Assembly (NCBI RefSeq): GCF_001021385.1
Contig: NZ_CP011773.1
Span: forward strand, 5,518,001 to 5,582,000
From: Mycobacterium sp. EPa45
Lineage (GTDB): Bacteria; Actinomycetota; Actinomycetes; Mycobacteriales; Mycobacteriaceae
DNA length: 64,000 bases
Direction: 5' to 3'
Position 1 is the stretch's first letter; each line of letters begins with the position of its first letter. The notes under the pieces are model-generated. The model had not been told where the DNA came from, made no database searches, and saw only the letters and a list, made by a program, of their open reading frames with translations. Made by a program: the position numbers and the translations under genes. Positions 18,040 to 26,722 of this stretch are shown one piece after another.

Positions 18040-19170
18040 TCAGCTGTCGCGGATCGCGTCCAGTTTCCGGGTCGCCGCCTCGAACCCGGTGACCAGTTCG
18101 GCGATGATGTCGGCGACCGGGCGGATCTCGTTCATCCGGCCCACGATCTGGCCGACCGGCATCGCGACGGTCGTGGGATCGGCCGAGGCGCTCATGCGCT
18201 GATGTGCCTCGGACACCAGGATGTTCTGCAGCGGCATGGGCAGCGGCTCGGGTGCGCCCTCGGCGTCCCACGCCTCGGTCCATCGGCTCTTGAGCAGACG
18301 GGCCGGCTTGCCGGTGTAGATGCGGCGGCGCACGGTGTCGCTCGAGCCGGCGGCCAGCAGCGCCTCCTGGATCACCGACGCGCCCCCTTCGGTGCGAACA
18401 CCGAGGTCGTACTCGGCGGCGGTCAGGAACGCCGACCCCATCCAAACACCCTGTGCGCCAAGCGCGAGCGCGGCAGCCACCTGACGGCCGGAGCCGATCC
18501 CACCCGCCGCGAGCACCGCGGTCTGTCCACCGAGTCCAGCCAACCCATCCACGACCTCCGGCACGAGCACCATCGAGGCGATCTCGCCGGTGTGTCCGCC
18601 GGCCTCGTGGCCCTGGGCGATCACGATGTCGACGCCGTTCTCGGCGTGCCGCTGCGCGTGCTTGGCGCTTCCGGCGAGCGCCGCCACCGGAACGCCGGCT
18701 TCGTGCACCTGGTCGATGACGTCCTTGGGCGGCGAGCCGAGCGCGTTGGCGATGAGCTTGATCGGGTGCCGCAGGGCGACATCGACGTGGCTGCGGGCCA
18801 CCGAGTGCAGCCAGCCCAGCACGCCCTCGGACTTCTCCTCGTCCTCGGGCAGCGGCGGCACTCCGAGATCCGCCAGCGTCTTGGCGACGAAATCCCGGTG
18901 TGTCTGCGGGATCAGCTTGTTGATGTCGATCGACGAGCCCTCGGTGGGAACCTTCGCCGGCATCACCACGTCGACGCCGTACGGCTTACCGCCGGTGTTG
19001 GAGTCCATCCATTGCAGGACGGCTTCCAGGTCGTCGGGATCGTTGAACCGCACGCATCCCAGGACGCCCATGCCGCCGGCGCGGCTGACCGCGGCGGCCA
19101 CCTTCTCCGACGGGGTGAAAACGAAGATCGGGTACTGGATGCCGAACCGATCGCAGAGTTCGGTGTGCAT
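18040..19170 (-). CDS. Nitronate monooxygenase-like FMN enzyme
   Basis: A 376-residue FMN TIM-barrel of the 2-nitropropane dioxygenase/nitronate monooxygenase family. It begins CDRFGIQYPIFVFTPSEKVAAAVSRAGG and carries AQGHEAGGHTGE and the phosphate-binding AAGGIGSGRQVAAAL...GAQGVWMGSAF. Family members also include FMN-dependent enoyl reductases such as IpdC, encoded at 59972-61036 here. Its start overlaps the fadD19 stop by one base. A reductase or oxidase step on a steroid acyl-CoA is plausible but unproven. Confidence 0.85.
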   Translation of the reverse strand: MHTELCDRFGIQYPIFVFTPSEKVAAAVSRAGGMGVLGCVRFNDPDDLEAVLQWMDSNTGGKPYGVDVVMPAKVPTEGSSIDINKLIPQTHRDFVAKTLADLGVPPLPEDEEKSEGVLGWLHSVARSHVDVALRHPIKLIANALGSPPKDVIDQVHEAGVPVAALAGSAKHAQRHAENGVDIVIAQGHEAGGHTGEIASMVLVPEVVDGLAGLGGQTAVLAAGGIGSGRQVAAALALGAQGVWMGSAFLTAAEYDLGVRTEGGASVIQEALLAAGSSDTVRRRIYTGKPARLLKSRWTEAWDAEGAPEPLPMPLQNILVSEAHQRMSASADPTTVAMPVGQIVGRMNEIRPVADIIAELVTGFEAATRKLDAIRDS

Positions 19171-20822
19171 CAGCTCGCTGCGCCCGCGTGCTTGGCGTGC
19201 ACCTCGTCAGCCGGGCGGATCTCGGTCTGGTCCTTGGCCCACTTGTAGTCGGGCTTACCGGCCGGCGAGCGCTTCACCTCGTCGACGATCCAGAGGCTGC
19301 GTGGCACCTTGTAGCCGGCAATCTCTTTGCGCACGAACGTATCCAGGTCTGCCAGCGTCGGGCGGGCTCCCTTGCGGGGCGCGACGACCGCGGCGACATG
19401 GTTGCCGAAGCGCGGGTCGGGCACACCGACGACCAGGGCATCGAACACGTCGGGATGACCCTTGAGTGCGGCCTCGACCTCCTCGGGGTAGATCTTCTCG
19501 CCGCCACTGTTGATCGACACCGAGCCGCGGCCCAGCATCGTCACGGTGCCGTCTGCTTCGACCTCGGCATAGTCGCCAGGGATCGCGTAGCGCACGCCGT
19601 TGTATACGCGGAAGGTCTGCCGGGTTTTCTCTTCGTCCTTGTAGTAGCCGACCGGGATATTGCCCTTCTTGGCGATCACACCGCGGACCCCGGAGCCGGG
19701 CTTGACCTCGTTGCCGTTCTCGTCGAGCACGACGGTTCGGTGGTCGATGGTGACTCGCGGGCCACCATTGTGGTGCTCGCCCTTGGCCACGATGCTGGTG
19801 CCACCGAAGCCGGTCTCCGAAGACCCGATCGAGTCGGTGATCACTCGGTTGGGCAGTAGTTCGAGCAGCTTCTCCTTGAGGCTGGTGGAGAACAGCGCAG
19901 CGGTGCTGGCCAGCAGGAATAGCGAGGAGAGGTCGTACTCCTCACCACTGTCCAGGGCGGCCTGCAGTGCATCGAGCAGCGGGCGCGCCATCGCGTCACC
20001 GGTGAAGAACAACAGATTGACCTTGTGCTCGTGGATGGTGCGCCACACTTCGTCGGCGTCGAATTCCGGTGACAGCACGGTGGTTTGGCCTGAGAAGATG
20101 GACATCCAGGTCGCCGACTGGGTGGCGCCGTGGATCATCGGCGGGATGGCGTAGCGAACCATCGGCGGGTTCTCCGCCGCAGCGCGGGACAGGTCGTACT
20201 CGTCTTTGACGAACTCGCCCGTGGCGAAGTCGGTGCCGCCGAACAGAACCCGGTAGATGTCCTCGTGGCGCCACATCACGCCCTTGGGGAACCCGGTGGT
20301 GCCGCCGGTGTAAAGCAGATAGATGTCATCCTCGCTGCGCTGTCCGAAGTTTCGCTCGGGTGAGCTCTCGGCGAGGGCGGAGTAGAACTCCACGCCGCCG
20401 TAGCGCTGGAAGTCGTTGTCGCTGCCATCCTCGATGACCAGGATCGTCTTGACGTCCGGGGTGTCCGGCAGCACGTTGGCGACGCGGTCGGAGTACTGGC
20501 GCTCGTGCACCAGGGCCACCATGTCGGAGTTCTCGAACAGGTAGCGCAGTTCGCCCTCGACGTACCTGAAGTTGACGTTGACCAGGATCGCGCCGGCCTT
20601 GATCGTGCCGAGCATCGCGATCACGATCTCGATGCGGTTGCGGCAGTACAACCCAACCTTGTCGTCCTTCTTCACGCCGTGATCGAGGAGGTAGTGGGCG
20701 AAGCGGTTCGCCTTGTCCTCGAGCTCGGCGAAGGTGATTTTCTCGTCGCCACATATGAAGGCGACGCGGTCAGGCACGGCGTCGATGGCGTGTTCGGCTA
20801 GGTCGGCTATGTTCAGGGCCAC
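19170..20822 (-). CDS. fadD19: FadD19, steroid C26-oyl-CoA ligase
   Basis: A 550-residue adenylate-forming ligase with the P-loop-like [15 protein letters not shown], the SIGSSETG motif, [10 protein letters not shown] and the C-terminal [11 protein letters not shown] lysine region. FadD19 activates 3-oxo-cholest-4-en-26-oate and related long side-chain acids, and is needed for C24-branched sterols in actinobacteria. The GTG start at 20822 lies where transcription should begin, since the -10 TAGTTT is at 20834-20829, so the message is probably leaderless. It is the first gene of a four-gene operon with the flavoprotein, amidohydrolase and ilvX. The counterpart is Rv3515c. Confidence 0.95.
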   Translation of the reverse strand: MALNIADLAEHAIDAVPDRVAFICGDEKITFAELEDKANRFAHYLLDHGVKKDDKVGLYCRNRIEIVIAMLGTIKAGAILVNVNFRYVEGELRYLFENSDMVALVHERQYSDRVANVLPDTPDVKTILVIEDGSDNDFQRYGGVEFYSALAESSPERNFGQRSEDDIYLLYTGGTTGFPKGVMWRHEDIYRVLFGGTDFATGEFVKDEYDLSRAAAENPPMVRYAIPPMIHGATQSATWMSIFSGQTTVLSPEFDADEVWRTIHEHKVNLLFFTGDAMARPLLDALQAALDSGEEYDLSSLFLLASTAALFSTSLKEKLLELLPNRVITDSIGSSETGFGGTSIVAKGEHHNGGPRVTIDHRTVVLDENGNEVKPGSGVRGVIAKKGNIPVGYYKDEEKTRQTFRVYNGVRYAIPGDYAEVEADGTVTMLGRGSVSINSGGEKIYPEEVEAALKGHPDVFDALVVGVPDPRFGNHVAAVVAPRKGARPTLADLDTFVRKEIAGYKVPRSLWIVDEVKRSPAGKPDYKWAKDQTEIRPADEVHAKHAGAAS

Positions 20823-20828
20823 GGACCC

Positions 20829-20848
20829 AAACTAGAACGTGTTACATT
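20829..20848. promoter_or_regulatory. KstR-like operator between fadD19 and echA19
   Basis: TAGAACGTGTTACA (20833-20846) matches the KstR consensus. The minus strand continues as TAGTTT (-10 for fadD19, 20834-20829). The plus strand has TACATT (20843-20848) as a possible -10 for echA19. Both promoters overlap the operator. Confidence 0.82.
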
Positions 20849-20891
20849 TCAGTTCAAGTCCCCAGCATCGACGCAGGAAGGCGGTCTGTTT

Positions 20892-21689
20892 GTGAGCGAG
20901 ACCGAGAAGGGCCCCGACGCCCTTATTGAGCAGCGCGGACACACTCTCATAGTCACGCTCAACCGGCCGGAGGCCCGCAACGCACTGTCGGGCGAGATGA
21001 TGTCGATCATGGTCGAGGCCTGGGATCGGGTCGATGAGGATCCGGAGATCCGCACCTGCATCCTGACCGGTGCGGGCGGGTATTTCTGCGCGGGCATGGA
21101 CCTCAAAGGCGCCACCAAGACGCCCCCCGGCGAGTCGTTCAAGAGCGGATACGACCCGACGAAGATCGAAGCGCTCTTGAAAGGCCGTAGGCTCACCAAG
21201 CCGCTCATCGCGGCCGTCGAAGGCCCGGCCATCGCGGGCGGCACCGAGATCCTGCAGGGCACCGACATCCGCGTCGCGGGCGAAAGCGCGAAATTCGGCA
21301 TCTCCGAAGCCAAGTGGAGCCTGTATCCGATGGGCGGCTCCGCGGTGCGGCTGCCGAGACAGATTCCGTACACGATCGCGTGCGACCTGCTGCTGACCGG
21401 GCGTCACATCACCGCCGCCGAGGCACTGTCCTACGGGCTGATCGGCTATGTCGTGCCCGACGGGACGGCACTGGACAAGGCGCTCGAGATCGCCGAGGTC
21501 ATCAACAACAACGGGCCCCTCGCCGTCCAGGCGATCCTCAAAACCATCCGCGAGACGGAGGGCATGCACGAACTCGAGGCGTTCAAGCCCGACACCGCCA
21601 ACGGCATTCCGGTGTTCCTGTCCGAGGACGCCAAGGAAGGCCCGCTGGCGTTCAAGGAGAAGCGCGCACCTCAGTTCAAGATGCGTTAG
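20892..21689 (+). CDS. echA19: EchA19, enoyl-CoA hydratase of sterol side-chain oxidation
   Basis: A 265-residue crotonase with the oxyanion-hole segments (ARNALSG and [12 protein letters not shown]) and the C-terminal [11 protein letters not shown]. EchA19 hydrates steroid enoyl-CoA intermediates of the side chain. The start is GTG at 20892. It is divergent from fadD19 over a shared KstR operator. Its 3' end overlaps the convergent cutinase gene by 14 bases. The counterpart is Rv3516. Confidence 0.93.
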   Translation: MSETEKGPDALIEQRGHTLIVTLNRPEARNALSGEMMSIMVEAWDRVDEDPEIRTCILTGAGGYFCAGMDLKGATKTPPGESFKSGYDPTKIEALLKGRRLTKPLIAAVEGPAIAGGTEILQGTDIRVAGESAKFGISEAKWSLYPMGGSAVRLPRQIPYTIACDLLLTGRHITAAEALSYGLIGYVVPDGTALDKALEIAEVINNNGPLAVQAILKTIRETEGMHELEAFKPDTANGIPVFLSEDAKEGPLAFKEKRAPQFKMR

Positions 21690-22431
21690 TCGGCTTCGGG
21701 GCCATCGCCATCGCCGCCACCACCTTGTCCGCGGCGAAGCCGGCCGCTTGAGCCGTCATCCCGTTCATCACGTATGCCTGGTGCGCACCGTTGTCCGCGC
21801 CCGTCGGAGAGCAGATCGGGTCATCGGGAATGCACTGGTCTATGGTCTTCGCCGCGTACAGGCTGCCCACTGTGATCGGCGGCGCCGTGCGGTCGATGCT
21901 GTTCAAGAATCCGTTGGACGGCTTCCCGAACAGCGCGACGGCCGCGACGTGCTTGGCGATCTCGGGCGCCATCGGCCCGGTGATTCCGTTCGGCGGGACG
22001 TAGCCGTCCGGAATCTTGTCGGCGGTGACGTAGCCGGCGACCGCGGCGCCCTGCGAGTAGCCACCGAGCACCATCTTGGTGTTGGGGCATCGCGCCGCCA
22101 TGTCGCGGACCCGCGTGCTGGCATCGATCACCCCATCCGCCGCGGTCGGAAAGTTGAGCGAGGCGGGGTAATTGACCGCGTAGACGTCGACCGACTTTCC
22201 GGTGAGCTGTGGCTGCGCCCGCAGCTCGTCGGCGAACGCCTGCCCGATGCCGCCGACACCCGGCGGTTCGAACGTGCCGCGGGCGAAGATCACCTCGACG
22301 TCGGGACACCCCTCGTCCGCTCCCGCTCTCGGGACGCCGCGCGGCGACAGCAACAACGCCATCGCAAGCAGCAGCGCGACAAACAATAGTGCGCAGACGT
22401 ATCGAACCTGGTCGGATTTGATGCCGTTCAT
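21676..22431 (-). CDS. Membrane-exported cutinase-like serine esterase
   Basis: A 251-residue cutinase-family protein with an N-terminal hydrophobic export segment (about 8-28), the entry motif [18 protein letters not shown] and the nucleophile motif GYSQGAA. A C-terminal Cys/Asp/His region ([13 protein letters not shown]...GAHQAYV) follows. The ATG at 22431 is preferred because GGGGCGAG lies just upstream; ATG 22443 is possible. It is related to the cutinase at 14880-15542. It converges on echA19, and the two coding sequences overlap at their 3' ends. Substrate unknown. Confidence 0.87.
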   Translation of the reverse strand: MNGIKSDQVRYVCALLFVALLLAMALLLSPRGVPRAGADEGCPDVEVIFARGTFEPPGVGGIGQAFADELRAQPQLTGKSVDVYAVNYPASLNFPTAADGVIDASTRVRDMAARCPNTKMVLGGYSQGAAVAGYVTADKIPDGYVPPNGITGPMAPEIAKHVAAVALFGKPSNGFLNSIDRTAPPITVGSLYAAKTIDQCIPDDPICSPTGADNGAHQAYVMNGMTAQAAGFAADKVVAAMAMAPKPTNAS

Positions 22432-22568
22432 CTCGCCCCACATCTACTACTACTACGGTTTTGCCCCGGCCCGGTCAGCGGCACCGCTTCCCCCGAGGTG
22501 GGGACGTGGTTCCCGTAATTGACGCCCCCCAAACACACGCCGGGCCGCCGAAGCGCCGATCGAAAGCA

Positions 22569-23780
22569 TCAGGCCAGCACGGGCCGCGACGGGGTGAATA
22601 CCACCGGCATCTCCTCCAGGCCGCTGACGAAGTTCGCCGGCCGCAGCGGTAGGGCCGACTCGTCGGCGAGCCGCAGGTCCGGCAGCCGCTCGAGGACCTT
22701 GCGCACCATCGTGCTCAACTCGAGCCGGGCCAGCTGATTACCCAGACAGAAGTGCGTTCCGAAGCCGAAGGCCAAGTGGCTGTTCGGGTTTCGGTCGATG
22801 CGAAAATTCTCCGGATCACCGAACACCGATTCGTCGAAGTTGGCGCCCTCGAACATCAACAGCATCTTCTCCCCCTGACGCAGCTGGGTGCCGTGGAACT
22901 CAACGTCGCGCATGGCGGTTCGGGCCATGTTCTTCACCGGGGAGGTCCAGCGCAGCATCTCCTCGATCGCGCCGGGCAGCAGGCTGTGGTCGGCCACCAG
23001 GCGCTGCCACTGATCGTGGTGACGCACAAGCTGTTCGGTGCCGCCGGACAGCGTGTGCCGGGTGGTCTCGTCCCCGCCGATGAGAATCAGTAGGGTCTCC
23101 ATGATGATTTCCTGGTCGTCGAGGCGCGAACCTTCGACTTCGGAGTTGACCAGGATCGAGAACAGGTCGTCGGTCGGTTCGGCGCGGCGCTTGGCGATCG
23201 TTTCGGTGGCGTAGGCCGAGTATCCGGCGAACGCGTCCATCACCGCCTGGAGAGTTTCGGCGTCGGCGGCGGAGTTCAGGCCGCACACCAGGTCATCGGA
23301 CCACTTCAACAGCGTCGACCGCTCTTCCGGCAGCACGCCGAGCATGTCGCCGATGACGGCCATCGGCAGCGGCGCGGCGATGTCGCGGACGAAATCACAC
23401 TCCCCCCGCTCGCAGACCGCGTCGATCAACGTGTCGCACAAGGTGTCGATCCCGGCGACTTTGTCCATCACCCGCTTACGGGTGAAGCCGGCGTTGACGA
23501 GCTTGCGCCGCAACAGATGTCCCGGGTCGTCCATGTCGATCATGTAGGGCATGCCGGGGTTGTCGGGACGAATTCCCCCGGTGTTGGAGAAGGTTTCGGG
23601 ATCACGCTCGGCGTCGATCACCGCCTGGTAGCTCGCCGCCGCGGCCAGGCCGTTGCGGTCGCGAAACACCGGTTCGTTGGCCCGCATCCAGCGATAGGCT
23701 TCGCGCGCACCCCCGTCGGCATAGAAGTTGCCATCGGTCAGATCAACATCCGGCTTGGCCGGTGCCAGGGTGCCTGTCAT
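22569..23780 (-). CDS. cyp142: CYP142, cholesterol C26/C27 hydroxylase-type P450
   Basis: A 403-residue cytochrome P450 with the I-helix GGDETTRH, the ExxR element (EEMLRW) and the heme-ligand region FGFGTHFCLGNQLAR with Cys345. CYP142 enzymes oxidise the terminal methyl of cholesterol and cholestenone, complementing CYP125. It is divergent from the acetoacetate-decarboxylase-like gene across only 59 bases, in which I see no clear KstR palindrome. The counterpart is Rv3518c. Confidence 0.93.
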   Translation of the reverse strand: MTGTLAPAKPDVDLTDGNFYADGGAREAYRWMRANEPVFRDRNGLAAAASYQAVIDAERDPETFSNTGGIRPDNPGMPYMIDMDDPGHLLRRKLVNAGFTRKRVMDKVAGIDTLCDTLIDAVCERGECDFVRDIAAPLPMAVIGDMLGVLPEERSTLLKWSDDLVCGLNSAADAETLQAVMDAFAGYSAYATETIAKRRAEPTDDLFSILVNSEVEGSRLDDQEIIMETLLILIGGDETTRHTLSGGTEQLVRHHDQWQRLVADHSLLPGAIEEMLRWTSPVKNMARTAMRDVEFHGTQLRQGEKMLLMFEGANFDESVFGDPENFRIDRNPNSHLAFGFGTHFCLGNQLARLELSTMVRKVLERLPDLRLADESALPLRPANFVSGLEEMPVVFTPSRPVLA

Positions 23781-23839
23781 CTCGTTCCCTCCACTACCTT
23801 TCGTCCACGCGGGATGTCGAAGCGGTTTACAGTGACCGC

Positions 23840-24559
23840 ATGTCTGAGTCGCAGCACACGATTGCCGGCACGGTACTCACCATGCCGGTGCGAATTCGCA
23901 AGGCCGACGTCCATACGGCTATGTTCTCGGTTCCGGCCGATGCCGCGCAGCGACTTGTCGATTACAGCGGATTGGAAATCTGCGAATTCCGTCCCGGCCG
24001 AGCGGTGGTGAACCTGATGCTGGCCCGCTACCTCGACGGCGATCTGGGCAAGTACCACGAATTCGGCACCTGCGTGATGGTCAATCCGCCCGGCTCGAAT
24101 GCTCGCGGGCTCAAGGCACTCGGCGACGCCGCGGCGTTCATCCATCACCTGCCCGTCGACCAGTCCTTCACGTTGGAGGCCGGCCGCACCATCTGGGGCT
24201 TCCCCAAGATCATGGCGGACTTCAACGTTCGTGAGTCCAACCCGTTCACCTTCGATGTCAGCGAGAACGGGTCGCTGATCGCCGGCATCGAATTCCGCCG
24301 CGGCCTGCCGATCCCGTCGCTGCGGCCACGGACCCAGGTGCTCAAGACCTACACCTTCGCCGACGGCACGACCCGCGAGGTGCCCTGGGAGATGAAGAAC
24401 TCTGGAGTCCGCTTCCGGCCGGGCGGCGCGACTCTCCGTCTCGGCGACCATCCGTACGCAAAGGAGCTCGCCACCCTGGGGCTGCCGAAGCGCGCGATGG
24501 TGTCGGGATCGGTCGCCCACGTCGAGATGACCTTCGGCGACGCCCACATCCTGCGCTGA
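23840..24559 (+). CDS. Acetoacetate decarboxylase-like protein (Rv3519-like)
   Basis: A 239-residue protein of the acetoacetate decarboxylase fold. It keeps the WGFPKI motif, with Lys123 at the Schiff-base position, and the conserved EFGTCVMVNP segment. The ATG at 23840 follows a short gap from cyp142; an open frame upstream is incidental. Such proteins can be decarboxylases, aldolases or hydratases, so the reaction cannot be assigned. Its place beside cyp142 suggests a role with sterol side-chain products. Confidence 0.82.
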   Translation: MSESQHTIAGTVLTMPVRIRKADVHTAMFSVPADAAQRLVDYSGLEICEFRPGRAVVNLMLARYLDGDLGKYHEFGTCVMVNPPGSNARGLKALGDAAAFIHHLPVDQSFTLEAGRTIWGFPKIMADFNVRESNPFTFDVSENGSLIAGIEFRRGLPIPSLRPRTQVLKTYTFADGTTREVPWEMKNSGVRFRPGGATLRLGDHPYAKELATLGLPKRAMVSGSVAHVEMTFGDAHILR

Positions 24560-24617
24560 GCGCCCAAAGGTCATCCGGTCAATCTAGAGCGAGGACTAGA
24601 CAACTCGCAAGAAGTGT

Positions 24618-25649
24618 CTACAACAGGTCGGCGGCTTCGCGGATCTGTTCGGGGGTGCGCGCGCCGATGACCATCATCGTCACGCCGGCTGCTTCCCACG
24701 CGACGATCTGTTTGCGCACGTAGTCGATGTCGCCGACGATAGCCGAGTCGTCGACGAGTTCGTCGGGAACGGCCTTGGCGGCGTCATCCTTGCGATCGCT
24801 GCGGAACAGTCGGGTGACCTCGTCGACGACCTCCGAATAACCCATTCGCCGATAGACGTCGGCGTGGAAGTTGGTGTCCTCAGCGCCCATTCCGCCCATG
24901 TAGAGCGCCAGGTGCGGCTTGATCAGATCCATGACCGAAGACCGGTCGTCGGTGATGACAACCTGCGCGGTCGCGCAGATCTCGAAGTCTTCGCGGCTGC
25001 GCCGGGCACCCGGACGGGCGAAGCCCTCGTCGAGCCACTCGTTGTACATCGGCGCCAGCCGCGGCGAGTAGAAGATCGGCAGCCACCCGTCGCAGATCTC
25101 GGCGGCCAGCGCAACGTTCTTCGGGCCCTCGGCGCCCAGCATGATCGGGATATCAGCCCGCAACGGGTGCACGATCGGCTTGAGCGGCTTACCCAACCCG
25201 GTGGTGCCCTCACCGGACAGCGGTAGCGGGTAATGCGGGCCGGCACTGGTGACCGGGGCCTCGCGGGCCCAGACCTGCCGGATGATGTCGATGTACTCGC
25301 GGGTGCGCGCCAACGGCTTCGGGAACTTCTGCCCGTACCAGCCCTCGACGACCTGGGGTCCGGAGACACCCAGGCCGAGGATGTGGCGACCCCCGGAAAG
25401 ATGGTCCAGCGTCAGCGACGCCATCGCACACGCGGTCGGGGTACGCGCCGACAGTTGCACCACCGACGTGCCCAACCGCATCCGGCTGGTTTCGCGCCCC
25501 CACCACGCCAACGGGGTGAACGCATCCGAGCCCCACGCCTCCGCCGTGAAGACCGTGTCGTACCCGACCTCCTCGGCCACGGCCACCAGTTCGGCGTGAT
25601 TCGCCGGAGGTTGAGCGCTCCAATATCCGAGTTGCAGACCCAGCTTCAT
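24618..25649 (-). CDS. LLM-class (F420-dependent type) oxidoreductase, Rv3520c-like
   Basis: A 343-residue luciferase-like TIM barrel starting MKLGLQLGYWSAQ, with VFTAEAWGSDAF, the phosphate-binding region GLGVSGPQVVEGWYG and IMLGAEGPKNVALAAE. These features fit the F420-dependent branch of the family. The ATG at 25649 is preceded by AGAAAGGCGG. It is divergent from the ltp4 operon over a KstR-like operator, which places it in sterol metabolism. Its substrate is unknown. Confidence 0.88.
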   Translation of the reverse strand: MKLGLQLGYWSAQPPANHAELVAVAEEVGYDTVFTAEAWGSDAFTPLAWWGRETSRMRLGTSVVQLSARTPTACAMASLTLDHLSGGRHILGLGVSGPQVVEGWYGQKFPKPLARTREYIDIIRQVWAREAPVTSAGPHYPLPLSGEGTTGLGKPLKPIVHPLRADIPIMLGAEGPKNVALAAEICDGWLPIFYSPRLAPMYNEWLDEGFARPGARRSREDFEICATAQVVITDDRSSVMDLIKPHLALYMGGMGAEDTNFHADVYRRMGYSEVVDEVTRLFRSDRKDDAAKAVPDELVDDSAIVGDIDYVRKQIVAWEAAGVTMMVIGARTPEQIREAADLL

Positions 25650-25693
25650 CGGTGCCGCCTTTCTGGCCGGGACACGGTCCTTGCCACTATTCT

Positions 25694-25707
25694 TAGAACC
25701 TGTTCTA
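25694..25707. promoter_or_regulatory. KstR-like operator upstream of the ltp4-ltp3 operon
   Basis: TAGAACCTGTTCTA is a perfect match to TnnAACnnGTTnnA. It lies nine bases before the GTG at 25717 and 44 bases before the LLM gene at 25649, so it probably controls both directions. Confidence 0.85.
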
Positions 25708-25716
25708 CTCGATGAT

Positions 25717-26709
25717 GTGACCACCAGCCAAAGCAGCCCGGTGCAGATCGACGCGCATCAGAAGCCCCTTTCGGCACCGCTGAAGCTGTCATTCGACTAC
25801 ACCCGTTCAGTCGGACCACTCCTCGGCCAGTTCTTCACCGCATTGCGTGAGCGACGCATCCTCGGTGTCCGCGGTTCGGACGGGCGAGTGCTCGTACCAC
25901 CCGCTGAGTATGACCCCGTGACGTACGCGCCGTTGACGGAGGTGGTACCGGTCGCCAGTGTCGGGACCATCGAGTCGTGGACGTGGCAGTCCCACCCCCT
26001 CGAGGGCCAGCCGCTGGACAAGCCGTTCGCCTGGGCGTTGATCAAGCTCGACGGTGCGGACACCACCCTGCTGCACGCGGTCGCCGCGGACTCGTCCGAC
26101 GCGATCAGCACCGGGGCGCGGGTACACGCGCACTGGATCGACGAGCCGGTCGGCGCGATCACCGACATCGCCTATTTCGAGCTGGGGGACACCGAGGAGA
26201 CGGTGCCGTCCGGTGGTGACGACCGCGAGCCGGTGACCATCCAGGTCTCGCCAAGCAGCATCGAGATCCAGCACACGGCATCACTGCCCGAGACGACATT
26301 CCTGCGCGGCCTCGAGGATGGCAAGCTCCTGGGCGCCCGTACCGGGGAAAACGGCAAGGTCTACTTCCCGCCCAAGGAAGCCGATCCCGCGACCGGGTTG
26401 GAGCTCGACAACTTCATCGAGCTGCCCGACAAGGGCACGGTGACGACGTTCGCGATCATCAACATCCCGTTCGCCGGACAGCGCATCAAGCCGCCGTACG
26501 TCGCGGCCTACGTGTTGCTCGACGGCGCTGATATCCCGTTCCTGCACTTGATTCAGGAGATCGAGGTTTCCGAGGTGCGAATGGGCATGCGGGTGCAGGC
26601 GGTGTGGAAGCCCCGCGAGGAGTGGGGTCTGGGCATCGACAACATCGAGTACTTCAAACCGACCGGCGAACCCGACGCCGAGTACGACACCTACAAGCAC
26701 CACCTCTAA
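25717..26709 (+). CDS. Tandem DUF35/OB-fold protein (Rv3521-like), partner of Ltp4
   Basis: A 330-residue protein made of two similar halves. Each has the acyl-CoA-associated DUF35 pattern: a helix with FF or FL, R-(I/K)-LG-R, a G-x-V-x-(V/F)-PP segment and an OB-fold strand set ending HL or HA (about 20-150 and 190-310). Unlike most DUF35 proteins, neither half has the C-x-x-C zinc knuckle, and the protein contains no cysteine at all. DUF35 proteins bind thiolase-like Ltp enzymes, so it probably pairs with Ltp4/Ltp3. GTG at 25717 is taken as start; GTG 25741 is also possible. Confidence 0.82.
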   Translation: MTTSQSSPVQIDAHQKPLSAPLKLSFDYTRSVGPLLGQFFTALRERRILGVRGSDGRVLVPPAEYDPVTYAPLTEVVPVASVGTIESWTWQSHPLEGQPLDKPFAWALIKLDGADTTLLHAVAADSSDAISTGARVHAHWIDEPVGAITDIAYFELGDTEETVPSGGDDREPVTIQVSPSSIEIQHTASLPETTFLRGLEDGKLLGARTGENGKVYFPPKEADPATGLELDNFIELPDKGTVTTFAIINIPFAGQRIKPPYVAAYVLLDGADIPFLHLIQEIEVSEVRMGMRVQAVWKPREEWGLGIDNIEYFKPTGEPDAEYDTYKHHL

Positions 26710-26722
26710 AGGGAATCGCCAC

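Noticed and set aside
22441..22457. Short CTA trinucleotide run upstream of the second cutinase gene
   Set aside because: Only about five units, with no sign of function.
23781..23839. Search for a KstR operator between cyp142 and the acetoacetate-decarboxylase-like gene
   Set aside because: No TnnAACnnGTTnnA match was found in the 59 bases, so none is reported although the genes belong to sterol metabolism.
24590..24625. TCTAG...CTAGA sequences after the acetoacetate-decarboxylase-like gene, resembling half a KstR site
   Set aside because: They lack the central AACnnGTT and lie between convergent gene ends. They look like a chance short inverted repeat.
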